DNA from: Aegilops tauschii subsp. strangulata
Taxonomy: Eukaryota; Streptophyta; Magnoliopsida; Poales; Poaceae
DNA length: 64,000 nt
Assembly: GCF_002575655.3 (NCBI RefSeq)
Contig: NC_053040.3
Location: 153,141,148 to 153,205,147 of the forward strand
Reading direction: 5' to 3'
Part shown: positions 23,514-33,839 of the stretch, piece after piece
Layout: each line of letters begins with the position of its first letter
Numbering within the stretch: the stretch's first letter is position 1
Translations under genes and position numbers: made by a program
Notes under the pieces: model-generated
The model's input: the letters and a program-made list of their open reading frames with translations, nothing else
What the model was told of the DNA's origin: nothing
The model's database searches: none

Positions 23514-23709
23514 CTCAGGGGGTAAATAGGAGTGGTCTTCTCCTTCTGAATCCCCCTCAGAACAGTTATCTTCCTCTTGATTACGACCCGAAATGGGTGG
23601 AGGGGGGCTGCCTTTGTGCCCACCATGGAGCGACGTCTACATGAAATTTTATTGCCACGCAAGGATCGTCTCTTTTGCTCTACATGTTCAGTTCCATTGT
23701 GTACAATAA
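23514..23709 (-). CDS. Upstream exon of repeated-exon gene with basic motif, one base short
   Basis: The acceptor is CATGTCAG before TTATTGTAC and the probable donor is GAG|GTCTTC, which is weak. The first half encodes a very basic stretch (KRRSLRGNKISCRRRSM) that resembles a nuclear localisation signal. The second half encodes the acidic module (EEDNCSEGDSEGEDHS) related to the exons at 23047 and 1639. The two halves are in different frames unless a run of six C near 23610 is read as seven. With that base restored the exon ends in phase 0, exactly as the next exon requires. No family is recognised. Confidence 0.5.
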
Positions 23710-24075
23710 CTGACATGCATAGGAATAAAACATAGTGAGATTATGTAAGGAGTGCATGCACAAATCCAGAGTGATGGTAGCAAACTTTGGATAGACCCAA
23801 AACCAATGATAGCAGGCAGATAATAGCTTTAGTTAAAAAATACAGATAATGGCTCCTTTAATGTTTGTTTGCACCCAACATGAAACTCATAGTAGACACC
23901 CGAGATTAACCAGATAGTAGATAGATAGTACTGATTGCTGCCCCAATATGTACCCCACAACCATTAAAAAACTCAAGTTTCAGCATTAGTTTGGACCTGA
24001 CTCGGAGTCCAATAGGTGAACACGACGATAAAGTAGCATGTCATCATATTAAGCGATGCATAACGTAAGCAGACA

Positions 24076-24370
24076 CGGACGAGTGCGACCTCTCTTGCGG
24101 ACCCGTGTAGTCCTCAAGGTCATCTGCTCAGTTGATGATGGTAATGCAGTTGTCGTGGCTGCCGGTGGCGGGGAAGAAGATTTGAGGCGGCGAAAGACAG
24201 TCTGGAGAGCGGATCCCGGCTATGGTGAACCCTTCCGTCGTTGGAGCAGCTGAGCTGGGGTGGAACACAGTGCAACAGGAGCAGGACAAACCACACAAGG
24301 TTTTCTTTGACACATATCTGTAACAGAAGTAATTGTGCAAGGGCTTGTTTGAATTTGAGGATTCTAACAA
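24076..24370 (-). other. Possible 5' UTR and start region of the repeated-exon gene
   Basis: On the minus strand a C-rich, leader-like sequence (CAAATCTTCTTCCCCGCCACC) is followed by ATG at 24123 and a short basic frame (MTLRTTRVRKRGRTR). A donor-like AGAG|GTCGCA in it would leave the phase needed by the exon at 23709. This is weak evidence from position and phase only. Confidence 0.22.
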
Positions 24371-24549
24371 TGCATGGATAGGAAATAGACAGGAATAGGA
24401 TAGGAATTCACGTGCAAAACAGAGAATTTAAAAACACAGGATTTCGGCCAATCTGGGTGTTTGATTCACAAGAATTGGAAGATCACAGGATGCAAAGAAG
24501 CATGGTGAGATTAAGTCAAACCACAAGAAAATGCACGGTTATAATGCTA

Positions 24550-24663
24550 CTCCCTCCGTCCAAAAAAACTTGTCCCTCAAATGAATGTATCTAGCAACAA
24601 GTTAGTGCTAGATACATCCATTTGAGAGACAAGCTTGGGACAACCTTTTTCGGACGGAGGGAG
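24550..24663. mobile_element. Stowaway MITE, 114 bp
   Basis: Terminal inverted repeats CTCCCTCCGTCC...GGACGGAGGGAG, an internal palindrome around TAGTGCTAGATAC, and TA duplications at 24548-24549 and 24664-24665. This is the Tc1/Mariner-derived Stowaway type common in Triticeae. Confidence 0.93.
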
Positions 24664-24721
24664 TATTATGCTACTATCTCTTAGTCTTTTGCTTCATGAA
24701 TAGGAATTTTAAAAGGAGGAC

Positions 24722-25320
24722 TGATACGTCTCCAACGTATCTATAATTTTTGATTGTTCCATGCTATTATATTATCCATCTTGGATGTTTATGGGCTTTA
24801 TCTTACACTTTTATATTATTTTTGGGACTAACCTATTGACCAAGAGCCTAGTGCCAGTTCCTGTTTTTCCCCTTGTTTCAGTGTTTCGAAGTAAAGGAAT
24901 ATCAAACGGAGTCGAAACGGAATGAAACCTTCTGGAGAAGTTATTTTTGGAAAGAAAGCAACCCGGGAGACTTGGAGTCCACGTCAAGAAAGAAACGAGG
25001 AAGGCACGAGGCAGGGGGGCGCGCCCACCCCCCCGGGCATGCCCTCCACCCTCGTGGGCCCCTCGTGGCTCCCCTGACGTATTTCTTCCGCCTATATATA
25101 TCCATATACCCTAAAAACTTCGGGAAACAGAATAGATCGGGAGTTCCGCCGCTGCAAGCCTCTCTAGCCACCAAAAACCAAGCGGGACCCTGTTCCGGCA
25201 CCCTGCCGGAGGGGGGAACCCTCACCGGTGGCCATCTTCATCATCCCGGCGCTCTCCATGACGAGGAGGGAGTAGTTCACCCTCGGGGCTGAGGGTATGT
25301 ACCAGTAGCTATGTGTTTGA

Positions 25321-25351
<31 letters not shown>

Positions 25352-26400
25352 TTCTTGATTTGGCACGATCTTGATGTATCGCGAGCTTTGCTATTATAGT
25401 TGGATCTTATGTTGCTTCTCCCCCTCTACTCTCTTGTAATGGATTGAGTTTTCCTTTTGAAGTAATCTTATCGGATTGAGTCTTTTAATGATTTGAGAAC
25501 ACTTGATGTATGTCCTGCCGTGCGTATCTGTGGTGACAATGGGATATCACGTGATTCACTTGATGTATGTTTTGGTGATCAACTTGCGGGTTCCGCCCAT
25601 GAACCTATGCATAGGGGTTGGCACACGTTTTCGTCTTGACTCTCCGGTAGAAACTTTGGGGCACTCTTTGAGGTTCTATGTGTTGGTTGAATAGATGAAT
25701 CTGAGATTGTGTGATGCATATCGTATAATCATACCCACAGATACTTGAGGTGACATTGGAGTATCTAGGTGACATTAGGGTTTTGGTTGATTTGTGTCTT
25801 AAGGTGTTATTCTAGTACGAACTCTAGGGCTGTTTGTGACACTTATAGGAATAGCCCAACGGATTGATTGGAAAGAATAACTTTGAGGTGGTTTCGTACC
25901 CTACCATAATCTCTTCATTTGTTCTCCGCTATTAGTGGCTTTAGAGTGGCTCTTTGTTGCATGTTGAGGGATAGTATATGATCCAATTATGTTATTATTG
26001 TTGAGAGAACTTGCACTAGTGAAAGTATGAACCCTAGGCCTTGTTTCCTAGCATTGCAATACCGTTTACGCTCACTTTTACCACTTGTTACCTTGCTGTT
26101 TTTATATTTTCAGATTACAAAAACCCATATCTACTATCCATATTGCACTTGTATCACCATCTCTTCGCCGAACTAGTGCACCTATACAATTTACCATTGT
26201 ATTGGGTGTGTTGGGGACACAAGAGACTCTTTGTTATTTGGTTGCAGGGTTGTTTGAGAGAGACCATCTTCATCCTACGCCTCCCACGGATTGATAAACC
26301 TTAGGTCATCCACTTGAGGGAAACTTGTTACTGTCCTACAAACCTCTGCACTTGGAGGCCCAACAACGTCTACAAGAAGAAGGTTGCATAGTAGACATCA
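24722..26400 (+). repeat. 5' LTR of Athila-like element
   Basis: Starts TGATACGTCTCCAACGTATC and ends GTAGACATCA, just before the PBS. It contains a TATA box (TATATATA at 25093-25100) after a GC-rich stretch, and a (CT)n microsatellite at 25321-25349. Confidence 0.75.
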
Positions 26401-26410
26401 AGCTCTTTTC

Positions 26411-26490
26411 TGGCGCCGTTGCCGGGGAGGCTAGGTAAGCGGCACTCACACCCCGTCAACTAAGCTCTTTTCTGGCGCCGTTGCCGGGGA
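26411..26490 (+). promoter_or_regulatory. Duplicated primer binding site
   Basis: TGGCGCCGTTGCCGGGGA, the tRNA-Asp complement typical of Athila-type elements, occurs at 26411-26428 and again at 26473-26490. Both copies lie in a repeated context CTCTTTTCTGGCGCC...GGGGAGG with a 62-bp period. Only the first is adjacent to the LTR. Confidence 0.85.
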
Positions 26491-26588
26491 GGTGAGTGCT
26501 TGAAGGTATATCTTTAGATCTTGCAATCGAATCTTTTAGTTTCTTGTTTTATCACTAGTTTAGTTTATAAAAGAAAACTACAAAAAAA

Positions 26589-27778
26589 ATGGAATTGAGT
26601 TTGCCTCATACGCTTCATCTTTTTAATATCTTTCGTGAGTATGATGGAAAAGAAAATTGTGCCAAAGTGTTAGAAGAAGAAAAGAAAAAGGAAGAGAGGT
26701 AAAAAGATATCTCCCAAATAAAGTTGCTCCTATTATTGTTGTGCCTCATGAAAATGAATCAAAAATAATTGTGGAAGATGATGCACTTGATGATGATCTC
26801 GTTATGCCTATTGCTTATTGTGATGATTATGATTGGGAAGATAATGATACTTCTTATGATCTTGAAAATCTTTTTGGAACTTGCTTGGAAGAATATGATA
26901 ATTGCTATACTATTGGTGCTATCCATACTATTAATGATGAGAGTGATTATGCTTATGATATGAAAAGGCCCAAGCTTGGGGATGCTATGTTTAATGAAGA
27001 TGATATTTTTAGTCTCCCAAGTTTTGATATGCAAATTTATAATGATGATAACGTGCCTCCTACCTATGATGATTATATTGATTAAAGTGGGTTTGGAAGA
27101 GTGTCAACTTTAGGAAGTAATGATCCCACTATTTTGGAGGATGTTGAATCTTATTATGATAATTGTGAAAGTGGATTTGGAGAGGTCATGACTTTATTTA
27201 GTAATGATTCCACTATATTGGAAGAGGTTTCAATTGATTATGATGAGAACAAAGTTGCTACTTATGGTGATTATTGTGATGAAACTTATGCTATAAAAAG
27301 TAGTGATGATTATATTTATAAAACTTGTCATGATTATGATTACCCTTTTTCTGAACATTACTCTTTTAATGTGGAAACAATTTATAGTATTCAAGTCTCT
27401 TATGAAACTCCCACTATTTTTCATGAGAAGAAATATGCTTATGTGGAGAGTAATAAAATTTCTATGCAAGTAGATCATGAAAATAATGCTTTAGGTGCTG
27501 GTTATATTGTTAAATTCATTCATGATGCTACTGAAAATTATTATGAGGGAGGAATGTATGCTTGTAGGAATTGCAATAATATAAAGTTTCCTCTCTATGT
27601 GCTTAAAGTCTTGAAGTTATGCTTGTTTTGCTTTCCTATGCTAGCTGATTATTGTTCCCATAAATTGTTTGCTCACAACCTATGCATAGGAAGTGGGTTA
27701 GGCTTAAATGTGCTAGTCATATTCTTCATGATGCTCTCTTTATGTTTCAGTTCTTATCTTTTATGTGAGCATCATTGA
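26589..27778 (+). pseudogene. Acidic, Asp/Tyr-rich ORF of the Athila-like element
   Basis: ATG 26589 opens a short frame (MELSLPHTLHLFNIF) that stops at 26702. A frame shifted relative to it is open from about 26657 to 27778, broken only by TAA at 27083. The protein is rich in Asp, Glu, Tyr and Asn, with an internal repeat (SGFGRVSTLGSNDPTILE / SGFGEVMTLFSNDSTILE), and ends in a hydrophobic segment of about 40 residues (LNVLVIFFMMLSLCF) that could be a membrane segment. It has no gag, zinc-knuckle, protease or RT motif. The function is unknown. One frameshift and one stop make this copy defective. Confidence 0.55.
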
Positions 27779-29082
27779 AATCATCATGCCTAGCTAGGGG
27801 CATTAAACGATAGCGCTTGTTGGGAGGCAACCCAATTTTATTTTAGTTTCTTGCTTTTTGGTTCTGTTTAGGAATAAATAATCCATCTAGCTTATGTTTA
27901 GATGTGGTTTTATGTTTTAATTAGTGTTTGTGCCAAGTAGAACCTTTGGGAAGACTTGGGTGAAGTCTTTATGATCATGCTGTAAAAAAAACAGAAACCT
28001 TAGTGCTCACGAGATTAGCTTCAACTTTTTACTGGAGAGTGATATTTAGTTGATTCTTTTTGAAGATGATTACTAGACAAACTCCTCAGGTCCAAAAGTT
28101 TATTTTAGAATTTCTGGAGTTCCAGAAGTTTGCGTTAGTTACAGATTACTACAGACTGTTCTGTTTTTGACAGATTCTGTTTTTCGTGTGTTGTTTGCTT
28201 ATTTTGATGAATATATGGCTAGTAAAATAGTTTACAAACCATAGAGAAGTTGGAATATAGTAGGTTTAACACAAATATAAATAAATAATGAGTTCATTAC
28301 AGTACCTTGAAGTGGTGTTTTCTTTTCTTTCGTTAACGGAGCTTACGAGTTTTCTGTTGTGAAGTTTTCAAGTTTTGGGTAAAGATTCGATGGACTACGG
28401 AATAAGGAGTGGCAAGAGCCTAAGCTTGGGGATGCCCAAGTCACCCCAAGGTTATATTCAAGGACAACCAAGAGCTTAAGCTTGGGGATGCCCCGGATGG
28501 CATCCCCTCTTTCGTCTTCGTTCATCGGTAACTTTACTTGGAGCTATATTTTTATTCACCACATGATATGTGTTTTGCTTGGAGCGTCATGTCATTTTAT
28601 TTTGTTTTGCTTGCTGTTTGAATAAAATACTAAGATCTGAAATTATTAAAATGGGAGAGTCTTCAGATAGTTGTATAATTATCCGACTACTCATTGATCT
28701 TCACTTATATCTTCCAGAGTAGTTTGTTGTTTGCTCTAGTGCTTCACTTATAACTTTTAGAGCACAATGGTGGTTTTATTTTGAAGAAATAGATGAACTC
28801 TCATGCTTCACTTATATTATTTTTAGAGTCTTAAACATCATGGTAATTTGCTTAATCCTAATATTCTAGGTATTCAAGACTAGTAAAAACTTTCTTATGA
28901 GTGCGTTGAATACTAAGAGAAGTTTGATGCTTGATGATTGTTTTGAGACATGGAGGTAGTGATATTAAAGTCGTGCTAGTTGAGTAGTTGTGAATTTGAG
29001 AAATACTTGTGTTGAAGTTTGCAAGTCCCATAGCATGCACGTATGGTAAACGTTATGTAACAAATTTGAAACATGAGGTGTT
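27779..29082 (+). other. Non-coding internal region of Athila-like element
   Basis: AT-rich and without long frames. It carries family-typical segments such as GCTTGTTGGGAGGCAACCCAA (27816) and a duplicated AGCCTAAGCTTGGGGATGCC / AGAGCTTAAGCTTGGGGATG pair at 28417 and 28471. The end at 29082 is abrupt. Confidence 0.55.
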
Positions 29083-30360
29083 CCACCACCGGCCAAACAG
29101 CTGGCCCCCGCCGCCCGCGGCCGGTGGTGCGCCGCCCCGCCTGGCCCGAAACCACTCCTCACCGCCGGTCCGCCGCCGCCCCGGCCATCCCTTTAGGCCC
29201 CCCGTGCTGATCTTTTTCTCAGGCGATCCCCACGCCACCGCCTCACCACCGCCGGCGACCACCGCCCCCACCCTGAACCCTAAGGCAGATAGTGGGGTAC
29301 CTCTCCGGCGAGCCCCCCTCCCTGCTGCGGCTGGTTCTTCCTTAACTTCAGCGAGCCCCCTCCCCCCTGGAAATAGACTGACCCAAAATTCGATTCAGTC
29401 GACTGAACTATAGCTAAATCGGAGCAGCATCGCAAGCAAGAGCAGCAGTGCGAGCAAGAGCAAGAGCAATAGCAAGAGCAGACCAAGCAGGGGACCGAGA
29501 GCAATAGCAGAGCAGCAGCGTGAGCGAGAGCTAAAGTAGCAGCAGCTCTTACTGATGTGGACGTCGCCGCCGAGGGAGCGACGCCGTGGAGGAAGTGGCC
29601 GGCGATGCCGCCGTGGATAGAGCCGCGCCGTGTCGGCTCGGGACCGAGCGCCGGTAGCACCGTGAGATCGAATCAAGAAGAAAATGCAGCGATTAGTGTA
29701 CAACCTCTTTGGTGGCGCCGATTAGGCCTCAGCTTCATCCAAGGAAACGATGATGATGATGCTCTTCCGGTGGTGTAGATGAAGATGGCAGTGTGGGAAT
29801 GGAGGTGGCGCGAAAGATGAGGGGAACGTCGGGTCAGCTCCTTGGAGGTGGAGGACGGGGTGGCTGAACCGGCGGGACGATGAGATCGACGACGGATCCT
29901 CATCCGGTATGGTGGATGAGGGATGTCGAGGTGTTGCTGTGGATGACATCGTCGGGGAAGAGGCTCCGGCTAGGTGGCGGACGAAGGAGGGTGTGGGGCT
30001 TCGCGGGTTTTCGCGGCCTCGGTGTACGGATGGGTGGGCGGATGGGATGGGAGTGGGGAACCATGGCTTAGGGACGCGCTTGTCTGAAATGTGGGGTAAG
30101 TTATGAAAGTACCCCCACCGATTTGAGCTAGGCGGTTCTTTCGGTTCAGGGGTATCACAGGCATTTCGCGTGTCGGGATTTCGCAGGAGGTGGGATTTTT
30201 CGCGCGCGTTGTAATTTTGGGATAGCAAGGCGCGGGTTGAGATGGAGGGAGTTTTCGGAGCACAACGAGACAAAGGCGCGGGATAATAAGGCGCGGGAGT
30301 TTCAGAGATGCTAGCTTAAAATTTCTGCATAACAAGACGCGACATGAAATTTCAGGAGAA
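29083..30360. other. CpG-rich DNA, possible transposed gene or promoter fragment
   Basis: This region is markedly GC- and CpG-rich compared with its flanks. It contains a degenerate GAGCAA/GAGCAG hexamer tract (29425-29520) and an open minus-strand frame of 183 codons (30273-29722) rich in Pro, Ser and His, with no known domain. Composition and Ser/Pro bias suggest untranslated or promoter sequence rather than a protein. I see no splice pattern or TATA box that I trust. Confidence 0.3.
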
Positions 30361-30845
30361 CAAGCTTAACGTGTACCCAAAAAAGACAATTCGCTAGAGA
30401 GAGCCATGTCCCATTTTACTATATTACTAGAAATGCATTCAAATACAACAAAAAAAATAAAAAAACGGGACAACAAACATAACGTGTAGTACCAAAACAA
30501 TTTGCACTTCCCTCAACAATAAAAAAACAATGTGTGTTGTCTAGCATATGGACTAAATTTGAGAACATTTTCCCTGTTTGAATGGGATTGTACTCGGGTT
30601 AGTTATACAACCATCTAAATATTATCTTCACAACACATGACATGAATATAGGAGAAGTAAATTCCTATATAAATAAGAACTACATGTACATACGATCTCA
30701 AATTCAAATATATGTATCCATTTTATGTTGAATTCAAATCATAGTACATGTATGCTCTAGCTAGATGTTCGGAATCTAAACCATGTATGGTATACTACGT
30801 ACAATGTGTTTAACAAGAACAACACACATACAAACACCATTTAGA
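30361..30845. other. AT-rich intergenic stretch
   Basis: No credible frame, repeat or regulatory motif is visible here. Confidence 0.5.
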
Positions 30846-32070
30846 CTAGTAAGGTACACGTGCATTGCACGCATGTGATTTGGCAACCAAATTATGAATA
30901 AATACCACATTATAGCATGTAAGCTTTGAGTCATATATGCATGATGTAGATGTTTGTTTAATTCTTATAGTTCATTTCATTCAAAATCATCTAGTTTTTA
31001 TAAGAAAGCTAATCTATTTTAAGATTCATGGAATTGTGCATTGTAAGGCATAAAGTAAAAACAAGTAATGGCAAATCATGTAAAAAACATTTGGGCAATT
31101 CTGATACGGAAGATTCTAGAACAAAGAAGAAGTGCTTGTGTTTTGAGTTTTGCGCATTATGCTTAAGTTCAACCATGGAGTCTTCTAGATTGTACATGTG
31201 GCAAAATCTGGTGGAATCTAGATGATATCCAACGGCCAGTAGTGCTCAAATTTGCCATCTCTGCACCATCGGATTGGCCTCATCCAACGACCATCTTTCA
31301 AAGTTAAAGTTATCCGCACACTATATAAAAAATATAAAATATAATATATATAGGGGTATAGATATAGATATGTGATGCGAAAGCCACCCATTATCTCCAA
31401 TTAGAATAGTGTGTCCATGCACGGATGCAATGTGGCCAAATGATGTCTGCCATCGATATCTCAAATTCAAATCAGTCTGACCTTGTTCAATGTGTATACA
31501 GTACAACATCCTCGTTTCCAACCCACACCGCGCATATCTCAATTATATTCATGCATGCATGGGTTTCAAACATCATGATCTCTTATTCAAATATTTGAAT
31601 TCAACTTTACATTGATTATGACCTCACCTAGTCTTTTACACCCACACAGTCGTCTTCTCTTTTATAATTGTACCACTAACTCTCTCCCGTGCATGCATGC
31701 ACACACAGTACCAGTCGGCATTATCCATCGCACACATGCAATCTTTTTCTTCAGGTCGGTCTCCCATGCATGCACACACACACACACCTCCCCCTCTCCA
31801 TCATATCGGGCATTCTTTATCTCTCACGTGCATGCGCAATGATCGACGTTCCTCTATATGTGTGTATATATAGCTAGGTCTTTCACAGTTTCCCACACAA
31901 ACCGATCAATCTATATATCTAATGACGTCTCACCCTCTTTCCCATGTCCACATCGATCAATCTATACCTCTCTATATAGGATTACATAGCTAATACACAC
32001 ACATTAGTTATATATCCAACGTCCCCCTCTCATCATCCATGCCTTCCGCTTCATCTCTCAGACGCGCGCA

Positions 32071-32251
32071 CAGTGGCGAAGACAGGGGGCAGCAAGCTCC
32101 CCCCTAACATCACTATATATCGAGGCTAATATGAATGTGATCATTAGACAATTGCTGGTAAAATGGTTTAAGTTGATGAATTGGCCCTCCTCGTAAAGGA
32201 TTAGCAATGCTTGGCCCCCTAGCTCATTTATTTTTCATGGCTCCGCCACTG
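32071..32251. mobile_element. hAT-like MITE, about 181 bp
   Basis: Ends CAGTGGCG...CGCCACTG, with the fuller right end GGCTCCGCCACTG. A CGCGCA direct repeat lies on both sides (32065-32070 and 32252-32257). The TIR type and the 6-8 bp duplication fit the hAT superfamily. It lies inside the larger inverted-repeat element, so it is younger. Confidence 0.6.
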
Positions 32252-32567
32252 CGCGCAACAGCGCACGTTCTTGCCCCCTCTCTTTAAATATCGACCTCGC
32301 ACTTGTGCACTCCTTCATAGTCTCCCTCCACTTGGCCCCTCGCACCATCTACTAGCCCCCCACTGGATTTCGCCACATGTAGAATATAGCAGACTCCATG
32401 GTTGAACATAAGCATAATGCACAAACCTCGAAACACAAGTGCTTCTCCTTTGTTCTAGAATCTTCCGTATCATAACCGCCCAAACTTTTTTTCTAGTTGA
32501 ATTGCCCTTATTTGTTTTTACTTTATGCTTTACAACGCACAATTCCATGAATCATAAAATAGATTAA

Positions 32568-32871
32568 GGGCTTCTTTGATTCAAAGGATTCTCAAAGGAA
32601 TTTTGGGGGATTCTAATCCTTAGGAATTTTTCCTATCTTGGTTGTTTGATTCGTAGGATTGTAAACCATAGGAATTTTTCCATAGGATTCATTTGCACTA
32701 GATTTCATAGGAAACATCCCATCCACTCAAACCTCTTTGAAAGAATCCTGCGTTTTTTCTATGCACAATCAAACACTCGTACAATCCTGTAGGATTCAAG
32801 ACGACATTCCACGCTAATCCCATGTTTTTCCTATTCCCGCGTTTTGGAAATCCTACGAATCAAAGAGGCCC
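32568..32871. mobile_element. PIF/Harbinger-like MITE, about 304 bp
   Basis: Ends GGGCTTCTTTGATTC and GAATCAAAGAGGCCC. It interrupts the right arm of the inverted-repeat element. The matching position in the left arm (near 31009) is uninterrupted, which gives a natural empty site. The flanking TTA-like bases are only partly matched. Confidence 0.7.
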
Positions 32872-33038
32872 TAGCTTTTTTATAAAAACTAATTTATTTT
32901 GAATGAGATGAACTATAAGAATTAAACGAAAGTCTACATCAGGCATATATGACTCAGAGCTTACATGCTATAGTGTGGTATTTATTCATAATTTGGTTGC
33001 CAAATCTGATGCGTGCAATGCACGTGTACCTTACTAGT

Positions 33039-33640
33039 ACTTCGATTATGTGCAAAACACGTAAATTAGAATTCGAATGGCACACTACACAGTGTCTCTC
33101 TTATAGTTCATGAAGCCACGTGGCACATGTGGAGGCGTTGTCACGACCTCCTTGTGTGGATTGATCACAGTGACGTGGTGCTTGTTCCAGAAGAATGTAC
33201 TCGTCCTCTCTGAGCCACACTGGCGGTACATGCATGAAGCGAAGATGTGCACGCACGCCACGCACGCACTCATTCCCTCACACACACACGCGGGTACACG
33301 GGAGGACACATTTTTGTACGAAGATCCACCCCATGTGATAATTTGACGCGTGTAAAGTCCTTCACTTCATTGATGGTCAATTAATACAGCGCATGCAAAT
33401 TGAGTGGACGTGAGGGCGAAAGAAAGACATTACTACTCCACTGCGCGCATGCGAGTAGTTAAGTCATGGGTTGCTAGTACTTCCATTGGTCTCCTTCGTA
33501 TTTTATGCCAATTTTTGACCATATTTGTAAGTAACATAATATTTATGCATGTCATAAAAAGTGGCACAAAAAAAGGGGGCCAATAAACCAGGACGCAGGC
33601 AGCATGATCAATTTTTGCCAGGGCTACTGTTGGTGGCCTT
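33039..33640. other. Intergenic stretch upstream of disrupted gene
   Basis: Mixed sequence with a few CACGCA-type runs (33250-33300). No credible gene seen. Confidence 0.4.
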
Positions 33641-33644
33641 TGTA

Positions 33645-33652
33645 TTTAAATA
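33645..33652 (+). promoter_or_regulatory. TATA-like box of disrupted gene
   Basis: TTTAAATA lies about 95 bp before ATG 33746, followed by a C-rich leader. This is a plausible plant core promoter. Confidence 0.4.
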
Positions 33653-33745
33653 TCGACGGAGTGGAGTAGTACTATCTTTATCTTAGCCTCGTAAGGCTCT
33701 CCCAGCGCCTAGGCCGCCTCCCTGCCTTGCCCACCAAATCCCGCC

Positions 33746-33839
33746 ATGGAGGATCCCGCCATGAATAATCCCTTAGATCCCAGGATCCCGCAGGCTGCCC
33801 TCTTGCTGTGGCCTGCAGCACTGCCGCCTTTGAGCGAAA
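33746..33839 (+). pseudogene. 5' part of a plant gene cut by copia element 2
   Basis: The ATG in good context (CCGCCATGGAGG) opens a frame, MEDPAMNNPLDPRIPQ, that runs straight into the copia LTR at 33840. If the element and one CGAAA duplication are removed, the frame continues without a stop into 42456-42904, giving about 180 codons in total. So the target was an open reading frame. The N-terminal part is Pro/Leu-rich and matches no family I recognise. Confidence 0.6.
33835..33839. repeat. Target site duplication (left) of copia element 2
   Basis: CGAAA directly precedes LTR start TGAAGGAAATATG. The identical copy is at 42451-42455. Confidence 0.95.

Larger units (their letters stand above)
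24722..29082 (+). mobile_element. Athila-like LTR retrotransposon, 3'-truncated
   Basis: A 5' LTR (24722-26400), a tRNA-Asp-type PBS and about 2.7 kb of internal DNA are present. No 3' LTR follows. Similarity to what I recall of this repeat family stops at about 29082, where CpG-rich DNA begins. There is no gag or pol, only an acidic ORF of unknown function, so the element was probably non-autonomous (Sabrina-like by recollection, not verified). The expected right-hand target duplication (left flank AGGAC) is absent. Confidence 0.75.
30846..33038. mobile_element. Inverted-repeat DNA element of about 2.2 kb with long arms
   Basis: The outer ends read ACTAGTAAGGTACACGTGCA on both strands (30846 rightward, 33038 leftward). 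The left arm (30846-31212, about 367 bp) aligns in reverse complement with the right arm (32361-33038) once a 304-bp MITE in the right arm is removed. The interior encodes nothing recognisable, so this is a non-autonomous or fold-back element. Long arms suggest a Mutator-type origin, but no matching target duplication is visible outside (GACACCATTTAG left, ACTTCGATT right), so the superfamily is open. Confidence 0.75.

Noticed and set aside
26411..26428. tRNA-derived sequence
   Set aside because: It is the complement of a tRNA 3' end used as retroelement primer site, not a tRNA gene.
29280..29703. Leu/Ser-rich minus-strand frames
   Set aside because: Produced by a degenerate GAGCAA/GAGCAG repeat; low complexity.
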